Shown here: piece after piece, positions 41,967 to 51,411 of the stretch
Position numbering within the stretch: the first letter of the stretch is position 1
Layout: each line of letters starts with the position of its first letter
The notes under the pieces: generated by a model
Told to the model about the DNA's origin: nothing
Databases searched by the model: none
Seen by the model: the letters and a program-made list of their open reading frames with translations, nothing else
Assembly: GCA_937922705.1 (NCBI GenBank)
Contig: CALAIW010000005.1
Span: forward strand, 1 to 64,000
Direction of reading: 5' to 3'
DNA: 64,000 nt
Source: an uncultured bacterium
Lineage (GTDB): Bacteria > Atribacterota > Atribacteria > Atribacterales > Caldatribacteriaceae
Made by a program: the position numbers and the translations under genes

Positions 41967-44015
41967 TCATTCCTCTTCCTTTATAACCCCCTCCACCCGG
42001 ACCTCCACATCTCTTGGGATCTCTTCAAAAGCAAGGACCACAAGCTGCGGCATGGAACCAGCAAGGAGGTTCCGAACATTCCTCCTCATTTTACCAGGAA
42101 CAAGAAGCATTGGGAAATATCCAAGACTTGCCATACGCTCGATGTGCTTTGATAACTCCCCAAGGATTTTCCGGAAACGCTCAGGAGAAAGTACCTCCTC
42201 CCCCGCAAAAACTCGGCCCAAAAAGGCTTCAAGATGCGCATCAAGGGTGAGTACATGGAGTTTCTCATCATCCCCAAGATACTGGCGGGTGATGCTTCGA
42301 CCAAGACGCCGGCGCGCCGCTTCAACCAGATCATCGATGCTTTTCGCTTGACGAACAGAATCGGCTAAGGCCTCGAGAATGAGAACAAGGTCCCGAATAG
42401 GCACCTGTTCAGCAAGTAACCCTTGGAGGACCTTTTGGATGTCTCCCAAAGATAGGGCATGAGGAATGAGTTCATCTACCACCGCTTGGTTGACTCGCTT
42501 GACTTGATCGATGAGGAGCTGTACATCCTGGCGGGTGAGAAGTTCTGCTGCATGAGCCTTGAGAACTTCCGAAAGATGGGTAATGAGGACCGACTCGGCA
42601 TCGACCAGGGTAAATCCAGCTATTTCTGCGGTTTCTTTTTGTGCCTCCCCCACCCAGTAGGCAGGAAGGTTAAAGGCTGGTTCACGGGTTGGTATTCCCT
42701 CAATAGGTATTGCTTCGCCCTGAGGGTGAATAGCAAGGTAGTGGCGAGGGAGAATCTCTCCCTGAGCAACCTCAACTCCCCGAAGTTTGATGACATACTG
42801 GTTTGGTCGAAGACGTAGATTGTCTCGAACCCGAATAGGAGGAATAACAAATCCCTTTTCTCTGGCCATATTAATCCGCATTTGAGTTATGCGTTCAAGA
42901 AGCGTCCCTCCGCTTTGGGGATCCACAAGAGGCACAAGGGCATATCCAATCTCAAGTTCCAGTGGATCCACCTCAATGAGCCGGACAATTTCCTCAGGGC
43001 TTTTGGGAAGCTCTTCTTTCTTCGGAGGCTGTGGCGGCTCTTTCTTTGGTTTTTCTTTCCCCTGGACAAGGAAAAACGTTCCGGCAAGACCAGCAAGAAG
43101 AAAGAAGGGTACCTTGGGAAGACCGGGAATCACCCCCAAGAAAAGTAGAAGAAGGGCCGTCAAAAGGACAGCTCTTGGAGTCTGAGTAAGCTCTCGGGCA
43201 ACATCTTGCCCAAGGTTCTCTTCGCTTGCCGCTCGGGTGACAATAAGACCACTGGCGGTGGAGATAAGCAGAGCCGGAATCTGAGCCACAAGACCATCGC
43301 CTACCGTGAGAAGCGCATAAGTCTCCAGTGCCTCCTGAAGTGTAAGACCCCGCTGCACCACTCCAACCACAATACCTCCAAGGAAATTGATAAGAGTTAT
43401 GATGAGGCCGGCTATGGCATCGCCACGAACGAATTTGCTCGCCCCATCCATGGCCCCGTAGAAATCCGCTTGTCGCTCAATTTCCCTCCGCCGGCGCCGA
43501 GCCTCAGTTTCATCGATAAGTCCAGCATTAAGGTCGGCATCGATGCTCATCTGCTTTCCCGGCATAGCGTCTAAGGTAAAACGGGCAGCAACCTCAGCAA
43601 TGCGGTTTGCGCCGTTCGTGATGACTACAAATTGAATAATGACAAGGATAAAGAAGATGATGAATCCAACGACGTAATTTCCTCCGACGACAAACTGTCC
43701 GAATGCTGCAATGAGCCTTCCTGCGTAACCCTGGAGAAGAATGAGACGCGTCGTAGAGATATTGAGCGCCAGGCGAAAGAGGGTAGCAAAAAGAAGAAGC
43801 GAGGGAAAAACGGAAAACTCGAGAGGATTGGTGATATACGTGGTTACAAGAAGAGTCATGACCGAAAGGGTGATGTTACAGCTCAAAAGGAAATCAACTA
43901 AATTCGGGGGAAGGGGCACCACCATCATGAGGATAATGAGAATGAAAAGGAAGGCAAAGAGAACATCGCTTGATTTTGTACTTCGCTCAAGAACCCGCTC
44001 AAGAGTTTCTCTCAT
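41967..44015 (-). CDS. flhA: Flagellar export gate protein FlhA
   Basis: 682 residues, standard. The N-terminal half has about eight membrane helices including FRLALNISTTRLIL and the FHIPEP-type region around FTLDAMPGKQMSIDADL. The C-terminal cytoplasmic domain (about 350-682) forms the export ring that receives chaperone-substrate complexes. Start ATG 44015 overlaps the flhB stop by four bases. Confidence 0.97.
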   Translation of the reverse strand: MRETLERVLERSTKSSDVLFAFLFILIILMMVVPLPPNLVDFLLSCNITLSVMTLLVTTYITNPLEFSVFPSLLLFATLFRLALNISTTRLILLQGYAGRLIAAFGQFVVGGNYVVGFIIFFILVIIQFVVITNGANRIAEVAARFTLDAMPGKQMSIDADLNAGLIDETEARRRRREIERQADFYGAMDGASKFVRGDAIAGLIITLINFLGGIVVGVVQRGLTLQEALETYALLTVGDGLVAQIPALLISTASGLIVTRAASEENLGQDVARELTQTPRAVLLTALLLLFLGVIPGLPKVPFFLLAGLAGTFFLVQGKEKPKKEPPQPPKKEELPKSPEEIVRLIEVDPLELEIGYALVPLVDPQSGGTLLERITQMRINMAREKGFVIPPIRVRDNLRLRPNQYVIKLRGVEVAQGEILPRHYLAIHPQGEAIPIEGIPTREPAFNLPAYWVGEAQKETAEIAGFTLVDAESVLITHLSEVLKAHAAELLTRQDVQLLIDQVKRVNQAVVDELIPHALSLGDIQKVLQGLLAEQVPIRDLVLILEALADSVRQAKSIDDLVEAARRRLGRSITRQYLGDDEKLHVLTLDAHLEAFLGRVFAGEEVLSPERFRKILGELSKHIERMASLGYFPMLLVPGKMRRNVRNLLAGSMPQLVVLAFEEIPRDVEVRVEGVIKEEE

Positions 44016-45079
44016 AACTTCCTCCCTTTTTCTGCCTGAAGACGGTACACAAAAGCGAGAATCTCAGCCACTGCCCGGTAGAGAAACTGAGGAATTTCCT
44101 GTCCAACGTCACAGAAGCGGTATAGGTCCCAGGCTACTTCCTTATTTTCCACAATAGGAACACTGTGTTCCCGAGCAATAGCTTTAATTCTCTCGGCAAT
44201 GAGCCTTTTCCCTTTGGCCACGAGGATCGGAGCACGCATCTTCCCTCGCTCATACCGCAAAGCACAAGCCACATGCACAGGGTTGGTCACTACAACCTGA
44301 GCCTTCGGAACTTCCTGCATCATTCTTCGGCGAGCGAGTTCCCTTTGGCGAGCCCGCAGGCGAGACTTCACCAGAGGGTCTCCTTCGGTTCTTCGGTACT
44401 CCTCCTTGAGTTCCTCCCGAGTCATCCGAATATTGCGTTCATACTCAAAACGCTGGTAGAAGAGGTCGAAAAAACCAACCCCTAAAAAGAGCCCCCCAAG
44501 GTAAATCCCGAGTTTTCGTGCTAGTCCCCCAGCAACTTTGAGAGTTTCTCCTATTTCCATGGTGTGAAGGTCACCAAATACCGGAAGGGACCCCCGAACG
44601 ACCACGTAAGCCAAAAGAATTCCAAGGAATGTCTTGAGGAAAACCTTAAGGAACTCGACAACGGTGCGAAGGGAAAAAAGGCGGGTCATCCCTTGAAGGG
44701 GGTTCACCGTCTCAAAACGAGGACGCAACCGCTCAAAGGAGACGACAAAACCAGTTTGCATAAAGCCAAGAAAAAGCCCCACAAAAACCGCTAGGGCAAC
44801 GAAAGGAGCTACAATCTTTACAAAATACCATCCTCCAAGACGAAGGACATGACTCACCCAATGATAGTCAAGGGAAGGGGGAATATCTTCAGTCCAAAGG
44901 ATGAAAAAGCACTCCCTGAGCCCTGAAGCGAAGGAGGGCAAGAATGCTGCAAGGGCAAGAAAGAGCACAAGGAAATGAAAACCGCTGGCAAAATCCACAC
45001 TTATAGGAACCTGTCCCTTTTTGCGCAATTCTTCCCGGCGCCTTGGCGTCGGGGCTTCGGTTTTCTCTTGTGCCGGCAT
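44012..45079 (-). CDS. flhB: Flagellar export gate protein FlhB with NPVH site
   Basis: 355 residues. Four membrane helices are at about 30-210, then the cytoplasmic domain. The self-cleavage site reads Asn266-Pro267-Val268-His269 (VVVTNPVHVACAL), not the usual NPTH; the catalytic Asn-Pro is kept. Cleavage switches export from hook to filament type in the family. Substitution at the Thr may change the rate. GGGGAG precedes ATG 45079, 41 bases after fliR. Confidence 0.96.
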   Translation of the reverse strand: MPAQEKTEAPTPRRREELRKKGQVPISVDFASGFHFLVLFLALAAFLPSFASGLRECFFILWTEDIPPSLDYHWVSHVLRLGGWYFVKIVAPFVALAVFVGLFLGFMQTGFVVSFERLRPRFETVNPLQGMTRLFSLRTVVEFLKVFLKTFLGILLAYVVVRGSLPVFGDLHTMEIGETLKVAGGLARKLGIYLGGLFLGVGFFDLFYQRFEYERNIRMTREELKEEYRRTEGDPLVKSRLRARQRELARRRMMQEVPKAQVVVTNPVHVACALRYERGKMRAPILVAKGKRLIAERIKAIAREHSVPIVENKEVAWDLYRFCDVGQEIPQFLYRAVAEILAFVYRLQAEKGRKL

Positions 45080-45120
45080 GGTGTACTCCCCAGATGCCTG
45101 GATAAAAAAATCTGCCAGTT

Positions 45121-45888
45121 TCAGAGGCCTCGAAGGAAACGGAAGAACCCCTGGACAAAAAGGGTAACAGCGTCTTCAAAAAGGGGCAAAAGGTACGGAA
45201 GAGTGGACAAAGCGATGAAAAAGCCAATACCTATATTCAATGGAAGGCCAACGATGAAGACATTCATCTGAGGAATAGCCCGAGAAAGAATGGCTAGGGT
45301 AAGATTGGCAAGAAAAAGAGCTACGACAACTGGAGCTCCAAACCGTAGAGCAAGAAGCATGACCTCACCCACAAGGCGTATAAAGGTTGGCGCAAGATCT
45401 GCGCGGACAGCAAATCCTCCAGGAGGCACAAGAAAAAAGGAGCGCACGAGCCCCTCAATCGTCAGACGATATCCCCCAATTCCAAGATAGTACATCGTGG
45501 CTAAAAGAAGGTAGAATTGCCCCATGACTGAAGCCCCAAGACCCGAGAGAGGATCCACAACGTTCACATAGCTAAAGCCCATCTGGAAGTCGATGATTTC
45601 TCCAGCAATCTGGATGGACGAGAAAACGAGATTGGTCACAAGGCCAAAGGTAACACCCAGAAAAGCTTCTCGGAAAAGGGCTACAACGTATATCCATGAA
45701 ACGAGAGTAAATACTGGTGCCTCTTCCCTCACAAGAGGGAAACAAAGCAAAGCAAGAAACGCCGAGAAGCCGATTTTCACCTGGGGAGGAATGAAGCGGC
45801 TCTGAAAAACCGGAGAGGTTAAGAAAAGACCGAGGCAACGCATCATGAGGAGGAGAAAAAGAAGGAAATCGCTAAGAGAAATGGCCAT
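45121..45888 (-). CDS. fliR: Flagellar export gate protein FliR
   Basis: 255 residues, all membrane helices with short loops; family features include FQSRFIPPQVKIGFSAFLA, GEIIDFQMGFSYVNVVDP and MNVFIVGLPLNIGIG. With FliP and FliQ it forms the helical export gate. The gene follows fliQ by six bases. Confidence 0.96.
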   Translation of the reverse strand: MAISLSDFLLFLLLMMRCLGLFLTSPVFQSRFIPPQVKIGFSAFLALLCFPLVREEAPVFTLVSWIYVVALFREAFLGVTFGLVTNLVFSSIQIAGEIIDFQMGFSYVNVVDPLSGLGASVMGQFYLLLATMYYLGIGGYRLTIEGLVRSFFLVPPGGFAVRADLAPTFIRLVGEVMLLALRFGAPVVVALFLANLTLAILSRAIPQMNVFIVGLPLNIGIGFFIALSTLPYLLPLFEDAVTLFVQGFFRFLRGL

Positions 45889-45894
45889 ACGTCG

Positions 45895-46164
45895 TCACCG
45901 GAAAAGGGCGGGGAGGTTCCAAAAAAGGTCTCGAGCAAAATCAAGAATAGTACGCACTATCCAAGGACCAAGGAGCACCCCTACAACCAGAACCGCAAGG
46001 ATTTTAGGAACGAAAGCAAGGGTCAACTCGTGAATCTGGGTCACTGCCTGGAAAATACTCACCAGAATCCCCACAAGGAGCGCTACCCCAAGAATTGGGA
46101 GGGCAACCTTAAGTACCACAAGAAGTGCTTCATTTCCGATAGTGAAAACGAGTTCCTCGGTCAT
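45895..46164 (-). CDS. fliQ: Flagellar export gate protein FliQ
   Basis: 89 residues from ATG 46164, the usual size, with two membrane helices and the family sequence VGILVSIFQAVTQIHELTLAFVPK. A longer frame to 46212 lies inside fliP. The start has only GGTGA nearby, as in coupled genes. Confidence 0.95.
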   Translation of the reverse strand: MTEELVFTIGNEALLVVLKVALPILGVALLVGILVSIFQAVTQIHELTLAFVPKILAVLVVGVLLGPWIVRTILDFARDLFWNLPALFR

Positions 46165-46169
46165 AGGTT

Positions 46170-46916
46170 TCACCGAAAACTCAAAACGAGTCCCCGAGTG
46201 ACCAGTGCCCAACCATCAACAAGAACAAAAAGGAGAATCTTGAAAGGAAGGGAAATAAGAACGGGGGGAAGCATCATCATCCCCATGGACATGAGGATAC
46301 TTGCCACCACCATGTCGATGACGAGAAAGGGAACATAAATGAGAAAACCCATAGTGAATGCTGCCTTGAGCTCGCTTACGATAAAGGCTGGGATAAGAAC
46401 ATGGGTGGGAATGTCGTTTTGGGTTTGTGGACGAGGCAACCTCGCCAGTGACACCATAAGAGCAAGGTCTTTCTCCTGAGTTTGTCGAAACATAAATTCT
46501 CGAAGAATCCCGATACCCCGCTCAAGAGCCTCCCTGTGGGAGATTGTTCCTTCAAAGTACGGCGAAAGAGCTTCGCTTTGAATACGGGAGAAAGTTGGCG
46601 CCATGACAAAAATAGTTAAAAAGAGGGCAAGACCAATAAGGACCGGGGTTGGAGGAATCTGTTGCGAACCTAAGGCACTGCGCACAAAACCAAGAACAAC
46701 TATAATTCTTGTAAAGGAAGTCACCATAATAAGAAAGGCCGGAGCAAGGCTTAAAACGGTCAGGAGGAGGAGAATTTGGAGTGACAGGGCAAAATCCTGA
46801 GGAGTTCCTTCTTTTGGGGGTTCAATAGTAATGCGGGGGATAATCGGGAAAGTTAGCTCCTGTGCCCATCCCCAGGAAAAACTCACCATAAGGAGAACAA
46901 TCCCCACGAAAACCAC
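46170..46916 (-). CDS. fliP: Flagellar export gate protein FliP
   Basis: 248 residues from GTG 46916. A short cleavable signal (VFVGIVLLMVSFSWGWAQ), then helices with FLIMVTSFTRIIVVLGFVRSALG and MSMGMMMLPPVLISLPFK. It builds the gate with FliQ and FliR. The open frame extends far into fliO; GTG 46916 with GGA upstream is the most likely start, and ATG 46889 is an alternative. Confidence 0.93.
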   Translation of the reverse strand: MVFVGIVLLMVSFSWGWAQELTFPIIPRITIEPPKEGTPQDFALSLQILLLLTVLSLAPAFLIMVTSFTRIIVVLGFVRSALGSQQIPPTPVLIGLALFLTIFVMAPTFSRIQSEALSPYFEGTISHREALERGIGILREFMFRQTQEKDLALMVSLARLPRPQTQNDIPTHVLIPAFIVSELKAAFTMGFLIYVPFLVIDMVVASILMSMGMMMLPPVLISLPFKILLFVLVDGWALVTRGLVLSFR

Positions 46917-46929
46917 GATGTTCCAGAAT

Positions 46930-47364
46930 TCAGCTCTTGGGAGAAGGCTTTCGAAAGATGCGCTCAAGATATCCCGAAAATCCCTCTTCCTTTGGATACT
47001 CCACAAGCTCCTCTGCATCAAGTTCCGCAACCTCCCGGACGGTACCTCCAGTATGAGCAAGAACAATGACCCTCTTTCCCACCTCAAGGAGGTACAGGGT
47101 AAGGTTTCCTCGAACTGGTAAAGCATCAAGGAGACGCATGTAGCGGGACGTGGCGAAGCGAATATGCCCTCCCGAGTACCGACGCAAAAGGTAGGAAGTG
47201 CCCCAGAGGATTCCCGCTACTACAAGAAAGGCTAGGAAAAAGCGAAGAATACTCACCCCCTCTGTCCAAGAGGGAGGAGGGGTAACTTCAGGAAGAGAAA
47301 GTTCTTCCTGTGCCCAGGATATGCGAGGGGCAAGGAGAAAAAGAAGCACAAAACTCCATCTCAT
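46930..47364 (-). CDS. fliO: Flagellar biosynthesis protein FliO/FliZ
   Basis: 144 residues. Signal-like N-terminus (MRWSFVLLFLLAPRISWA), one membrane helix (ILRFFLAFLVVAGILWGTSYLL) and a cytoplasmic FliO domain with RYMRLLDALPVRGNLTLYLLEVGKR. FliO assists FliP ring assembly. The start overlaps the fliY stop by four bases. Confidence 0.9.
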   Translation of the reverse strand: MRWSFVLLFLLAPRISWAQEELSLPEVTPPPSWTEGVSILRFFLAFLVVAGILWGTSYLLRRYSGGHIRFATSRYMRLLDALPVRGNLTLYLLEVGKRVIVLAHTGGTVREVAELDAEELVEYPKEEGFSGYLERIFRKPSPKS

Positions 47365-48362
47365 GTTCGTGTCTCCCGAACGCTTCGCATGCGTTCCTCA
47401 GGGCTGACAATCTCCGTAATCCGGATACCAAAGTTCTCTTCGATAATCACAACCTCGCCTCTGGCAAAAAGCACATCGTTGACATAAAGATCAACCGGCT
47501 CACCAGCAAGCTTATCAAGCTCAATTATAGATCCCGGGCCAAGGTCAAGGATTTCTCGTACAGAAAGTCGTGTCCTCCCAAGTTCTACAACCAGGGGCAA
47601 AGTGACATCGAAAAGAAGCTCAAGATTTCCTTGCTTTTGAGGTTCCCCCTTTTTCTTAAATTCCACAAACTCCACAGGTTGCGCCTTGACTTTTGCCTTT
47701 TCTCTCTCTGATTCCCTTGGTCCCTCCTGAAACTCAGGCTTTTCAGAAGAAACAGAAGGTTCCTCTTGAGGGAGAAGAAAACTCACCATCTCCTGAGCAA
47801 AAGAGAGGGGGATAATCTGGAGCATGGTACTGTCGACAACATTCTCAATGCTCAGGCGAAAGTGAACCACAACAAAAAAGGGCTCTCTCTGTTCCTCAAA
47901 CCAGGCTCTTTCTGCTTCTTCGATGTTTTGCCAAATAGTCTCGGGGGGCGAAATGTTCACCCTCCGTCCCAGGAAATCGGACATTGCCGTACAGGCTGAG
48001 CCCATCATCTGATTCATCGCCTCTGAAACAGCGCTGACTTCAATCTCTCCAAGCTCTTCAGGAAGGTTACTTCGACCATCTCCACCCATCATGAGATTGA
48101 CGATAACCTTTGCATCCTCTTCTTTCACAAAGAGCACGTTCTCGCCCTGCAGCCCCTCTCGGTATACTACCCGCACCAAGAGATGGCGCTCTGGAAAGAG
48201 CTCAGGAACCTCCTCCTTTGGCACAACCTCAACTTGGGGAACGGTGATTTCTACCCGCTTCCCCAAAAGGCCGCTTAAGGCTGTAGCCGCTGAGCCCATG
48301 GATATATTCCCAAGTTCTCCAATGACATCCCGCTCTTCTGGACGTAAAATGTCCGCCTTCAT
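47361..48362 (-). CDS. fliY: Flagellar switch phosphatase FliY
   Basis: 333 residues. CheC-type domain (about 1-205) with two phosphatase motifs: GELGNISMGSAATALS (Glu16, Asn19) and the SEAMNQMMGSACTAMSDFL site. A charged linker (about 206-245) leads to the FliN domain (LLFDVTLPLVVELGRTRLSVREIL to GIRITEIV). It is both a C-ring component and a CheY-P phosphatase. No separate fliN exists in the cluster. Confidence 0.95.
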   Translation of the reverse strand: MKADILRPEERDVIGELGNISMGSAATALSGLLGKRVEITVPQVEVVPKEEVPELFPERHLLVRVVYREGLQGENVLFVKEEDAKVIVNLMMGGDGRSNLPEELGEIEVSAVSEAMNQMMGSACTAMSDFLGRRVNISPPETIWQNIEEAERAWFEEQREPFFVVVHFRLSIENVVDSTMLQIIPLSFAQEMVSFLLPQEEPSVSSEKPEFQEGPRESEREKAKVKAQPVEFVEFKKKGEPQKQGNLELLFDVTLPLVVELGRTRLSVREILDLGPGSIIELDKLAGEPVDLYVNDVLFARGEVVIIEENFGIRITEIVSPEERMRSVRETRT

Positions 48363-49345
48363 GCTTCCTCCTCCTCAACATATTCAATGACTTTTACCGC
48401 CAGGTGCCGGCCACTTCGCCCCGGTATACCACGCATCTTTACTCGCTTCCCCACGTAAATCTCAAGAGGCTCATCGGCTTTCCGCTCAAGGAGGAGCACA
48501 TCCCCAACCTCGAGAGTCAAAAGTTCCCGAAGGCGAATATGAGCCTCTCCCAGCTTTACCCACACCGGAAGCCGGACTCGCTGAATCCAGTACCGGATGT
48601 CTTCTTGGGCTTTGGCGCTGTGACTCTTTCGAGAAGCAAACCACAAAGAAGCGCTGAGTTTTTGGGTTATAGGTTCCACAACGATGTAGGGAATGCAAAT
48701 GGTCATAACTCCACTTCGTTCTGCAACCTCGATTTCAAAAGAGAAGAGAACGGTCATGTCGCTCCCCGAGACAATCTGTACAAATTCGAGATTCGACTCC
48801 AGCGTTTCCACCCGAGGATCCACCTGGTAGATATTCGCCCATGCCTCTCGAAAGGCACCCATGAGACGCTCCACAACCTCAAGCATAATACGGTTCTCGA
48901 TTTCAGTCAGTGGACGAGGATTTCCAAGAGGCACTCCTATGCCTCCAAGGAGCCGGTCAATCATAGAAAACACCACGTCGAGGCTTATCTGGAGAACACA
49001 GCGCCCTTCAAGGGGTGGGAGAGAGAAAACACAAACGAAGGTGGGACTTGGAACAGAGCGCACAAACTCCTCATAAGTGAGCTGATCTACGGACACAAGG
49101 TCAATTTGGAAGCGACTCCGCAAAAACCCTGCAAGATTCGTCGCTCCAAGACGAGCAAAGGTCGAAAAAATCATGTGGAACGTCCGGATTTGGTCTTTAG
49201 AAAACTTTTCCGGACGGCGGAAATCGTAGACCTTTACGCGGACTTCTGACTTTGCTTCTCCCTTTATCTTCTCTGCCTCAGCAGCCCCAGAACTCAGAGC
49301 CTTAAGCAGTGCGTCTATTTCTTCCTGAGAGAGAATCTCACCCAT
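48359..49345 (-). CDS. fliM: Flagellar switch protein FliM
   Basis: 328 residues. The N-terminal CheY-P docking motif LSQEEIDALLKAL is at 5-17. The middle CheC-like domain has GGIGVPLGNPRPLTEIE, and the C-terminal SpoA domain is around LGEAHIRLRELLTLEVGDVLLLE. It transmits CheY-P binding to the rotor. The start overlaps no gene; fliL ends 13 bases upstream. Confidence 0.97.
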   Translation of the reverse strand: MGEILSQEEIDALLKALSSGAAEAEKIKGEAKSEVRVKVYDFRRPEKFSKDQIRTFHMIFSTFARLGATNLAGFLRSRFQIDLVSVDQLTYEEFVRSVPSPTFVCVFSLPPLEGRCVLQISLDVVFSMIDRLLGGIGVPLGNPRPLTEIENRIMLEVVERLMGAFREAWANIYQVDPRVETLESNLEFVQIVSGSDMTVLFSFEIEVAERSGVMTICIPYIVVEPITQKLSASLWFASRKSHSAKAQEDIRYWIQRVRLPVWVKLGEAHIRLRELLTLEVGDVLLLERKADEPLEIYVGKRVKMRGIPGRSGRHLAVKVIEYVEEEEA

Positions 49346-49358
49346 AGAATCACCTCAG

Positions 49359-49844
49359 CTACTGCATGACAAAATCAAGGAAGTAGACCTTTTCCACTTC
49401 ACCTTGGGTAAGCATGCTGTTTATTCGCTCAGCAATAAGGGTTTTTAAACGCTCCTTCCCCTCTGGTGTTGCCAGGTCTTCAGAAGTCTGGGCGCTGAGA
49501 ACCATAATGATGGCATCTCGAATTTCCACGCTTTTCTTGCGAAGCTCATCCTCAGCTTTCTGACTCGAAAGGGCAACGCTTATAACTGCCTTAAGGTACC
49601 GAAGATTATCTTTATCGGCAAGGTTGACCAGAAAATTTCCTTCAAAAGTATAGATAATGGGCTCCTTTGCCCGAGTCTTTCTTGGGGTGTCCTCTTTTGG
49701 GGAAAGAAAACCGCTTTGCTTGAGAAAGGTGTATCCCATAAAGCCCACCATAGCAAGGATAAGGACAAGAAGGATGGTCTTCAAAGAAAGTCCTTTTTTC
49801 GTCTCTTTGGTTTCTCCTCCAACTTCCTCGGCCCTTTTCGCCAT
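49359..49844 (-). CDS. fliL: Flagellar basal-body protein FliL
   Basis: 161 residues with a charged cytoplasmic start, one membrane helix (TILLVLILAMVGFMGYTFL) and a periplasmic stomatin-like domain with FLVNLADKDNLRYLKAVISVALS and the C-terminal KVYFLDFVMQ. FliL supports stator function. It follows motB by 11 bases. Confidence 0.94.
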   Translation of the reverse strand: MAKRAEEVGGETKETKKGLSLKTILLVLILAMVGFMGYTFLKQSGFLSPKEDTPRKTRAKEPIIYTFEGNFLVNLADKDNLRYLKAVISVALSSQKAEDELRKKSVEIRDAIIMVLSAQTSEDLATPEGKERLKTLIAERINSMLTQGEVEKVYFLDFVMQ

Positions 49845-49855
49845 TCCTTTCCCCC

Positions 49856-50575
49856 CTATTCCTCCCGAAGAATAACCACTTCCACCCTCCGGTTCTTTCG
49901 CCGATTCTCCTCACTCGTGTTTGGCACCAGAGGTCGATACTCCCCATACCCTACGGCAATGAGCCGCTCGGGAGGGATTCCCTGCCTTTCCACAAGGTAC
50001 CGCAAAACGGCAATCGCCCGAGCAGCAGAAAGTTCCCAATTCGACGGGAATTGAGGGGTATTAATGGGAAGATCGCAGGTGTGTCCTTCGATACGAACGG
50101 CGTTTGGGATTTTCTTAAGGACCTCGGCAAGGGCGTCAAGAACGGGGATCATTTCTGGCCGGAGGTTTGCCTTACCAATGTCGAAAAAGACGTTATCAAG
50201 AAAAGTCACCACAAGTCCTCGCTCGTCAATGCGAAGATTCACCTTTTCTGGAGAGAGCTGGGCCTGCTGCACGAGCTTACGCTCAATTTCCTTCATGAGT
50301 CCAGCAAGTTTCAGTTGCACCACCCCTGAGGGGCTGAGCTGTGTCGGAGGCTTAGGTACCGGAATTTCTGAGGGGTGAAATACCCGAGGTCCTCCTTCAA
50401 GGACACCTAAGGCTCCCTGGATAGAGGACACGATTTCCTTAAACCGGGCAACATCAATAGTAGAGAGAGCAAAAAGAAGGACGAAAAAGCACAAAAGCAA
50501 AGACATAAAATCTCCGTAGGTTAGGGACCAAAGTGGTGCACCAGGTGGAACCTCTTCTTCACGTTTTCTAGGCAT
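49856..50575 (-). CDS. motB: Flagellar stator protein MotB
   Basis: 239 residues. The single membrane helix holds the essential Asp22 (TYGDFMSLLLCFFVLLF). The C-terminal OmpA-like peptidoglycan-binding domain has IRIEGHTCDLPI and NWELSAARAIAVLRYL. It anchors the stator and carries the ion-binding aspartate. No motif here decides between proton and sodium. Confidence 0.95.
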   Translation of the reverse strand: MPRKREEEVPPGAPLWSLTYGDFMSLLLCFFVLLFALSTIDVARFKEIVSSIQGALGVLEGGPRVFHPSEIPVPKPPTQLSPSGVVQLKLAGLMKEIERKLVQQAQLSPEKVNLRIDERGLVVTFLDNVFFDIGKANLRPEMIPVLDALAEVLKKIPNAVRIEGHTCDLPINTPQFPSNWELSAARAIAVLRYLVERQGIPPERLIAVGYGEYRPLVPNTSEENRRKNRRVEVVILREE

Positions 50576-50586
50576 ACACCTTCACC

Positions 50587-51408
50587 TCATGCCTCCCGAG
50601 TTTGCCGAAGAGGAATAACCCGTTCCTGTCCTTCCCGCTCACGTTCAAACTGTTCTCGAATTTCTGGGGCAAAGAAGGATTTGAGTTTTTCCTCAACAAT
50701 CCTTGGATTGTCCCCCGCCTGGATAGAGAGAATCCCCTCAATGATAACCTCCTTGAGAAGAACCTCCTGAGCACTCCGAAGCTTCAACTTATTGGCCACC
50801 GGAAGACAAAAGAGATTGGCAATGAGCGCTCCATAGAGGGTGGTCAAAAGCGCTACAGCCATTCCTGGTCCAACCTTTTTGGGGTCATCAAGGTGCACGA
50901 GCATTGCCACAAGGCCAATAAGCGTTCCAATGAGTCCAAAGGCTGGAGCAAAACTGGCCATGGTTTCGAAAACCGCTCTTCCTGTTTTGTGCCTCTCCTC
51001 CATAAAGAGGAGTTCGGTCTCAAGGATACTCTTGAGAAGCTGTGGGTCTGTTCCGTCCACCACAAGCTGTATTCCCTTTTTGAAAAAGGGGTCGTTGAAC
51101 CGGTCAGCCTCTTCCTCAAGCGCTAAGAGCCCCTCTTTTCGAGCTTTTTCAGCAAGCGCCACAAGGGTGGCGATAATCTCCGAAGGGTCGGGGAGTTTTT
51201 CCTGCATGGCAATTTGAAAAAGCTTCATCGCCTTCATAACTTGGTTGAGACGAAAGCTAATCATCGTTGCCGCCAAAGTCCCCCCACCAGTAATGAGAAT
51301 GGAGGGAATGTTGATGTAAATCTGCATATTTCCGCCCGCAGAACTCAGCATACCCCAAAAGACAAGGACAATGCCAATACCCAGGCCTGCAAGAGTTGCT
51401 ATGTCCAT
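50587..51408 (-). CDS. motA: Flagellar stator protein MotA
   Basis: 273 residues with four membrane helices; helices 3-4 have FAPAFGLIGTLIGLVAML and GPGMAVALLTTLYGALIANL. The cytoplasmic loop with charged residues contacts FliG. Its start is three bases downstream of the flbD stop. Confidence 0.95.
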   Translation of the reverse strand: MDIATLAGLGIGIVLVFWGMLSSAGGNMQIYINIPSILITGGGTLAATMISFRLNQVMKAMKLFQIAMQEKLPDPSEIIATLVALAEKARKEGLLALEEEADRFNDPFFKKGIQLVVDGTDPQLLKSILETELLFMEERHKTGRAVFETMASFAPAFGLIGTLIGLVAMLVHLDDPKKVGPGMAVALLTTLYGALIANLFCLPVANKLKLRSAQEVLLKEVIIEGILSIQAGDNPRIVEEKLKSFFAPEIREQFEREREGQERVIPLRQTREA

Positions 51409-51411
51409 GGC

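Noticed and set aside
45080..45120. Terminator between fliR and flhB (T-run present)
   Set aside because: Seven T residues occur but no stable stem precedes them; genes on both sides are in the same operon.
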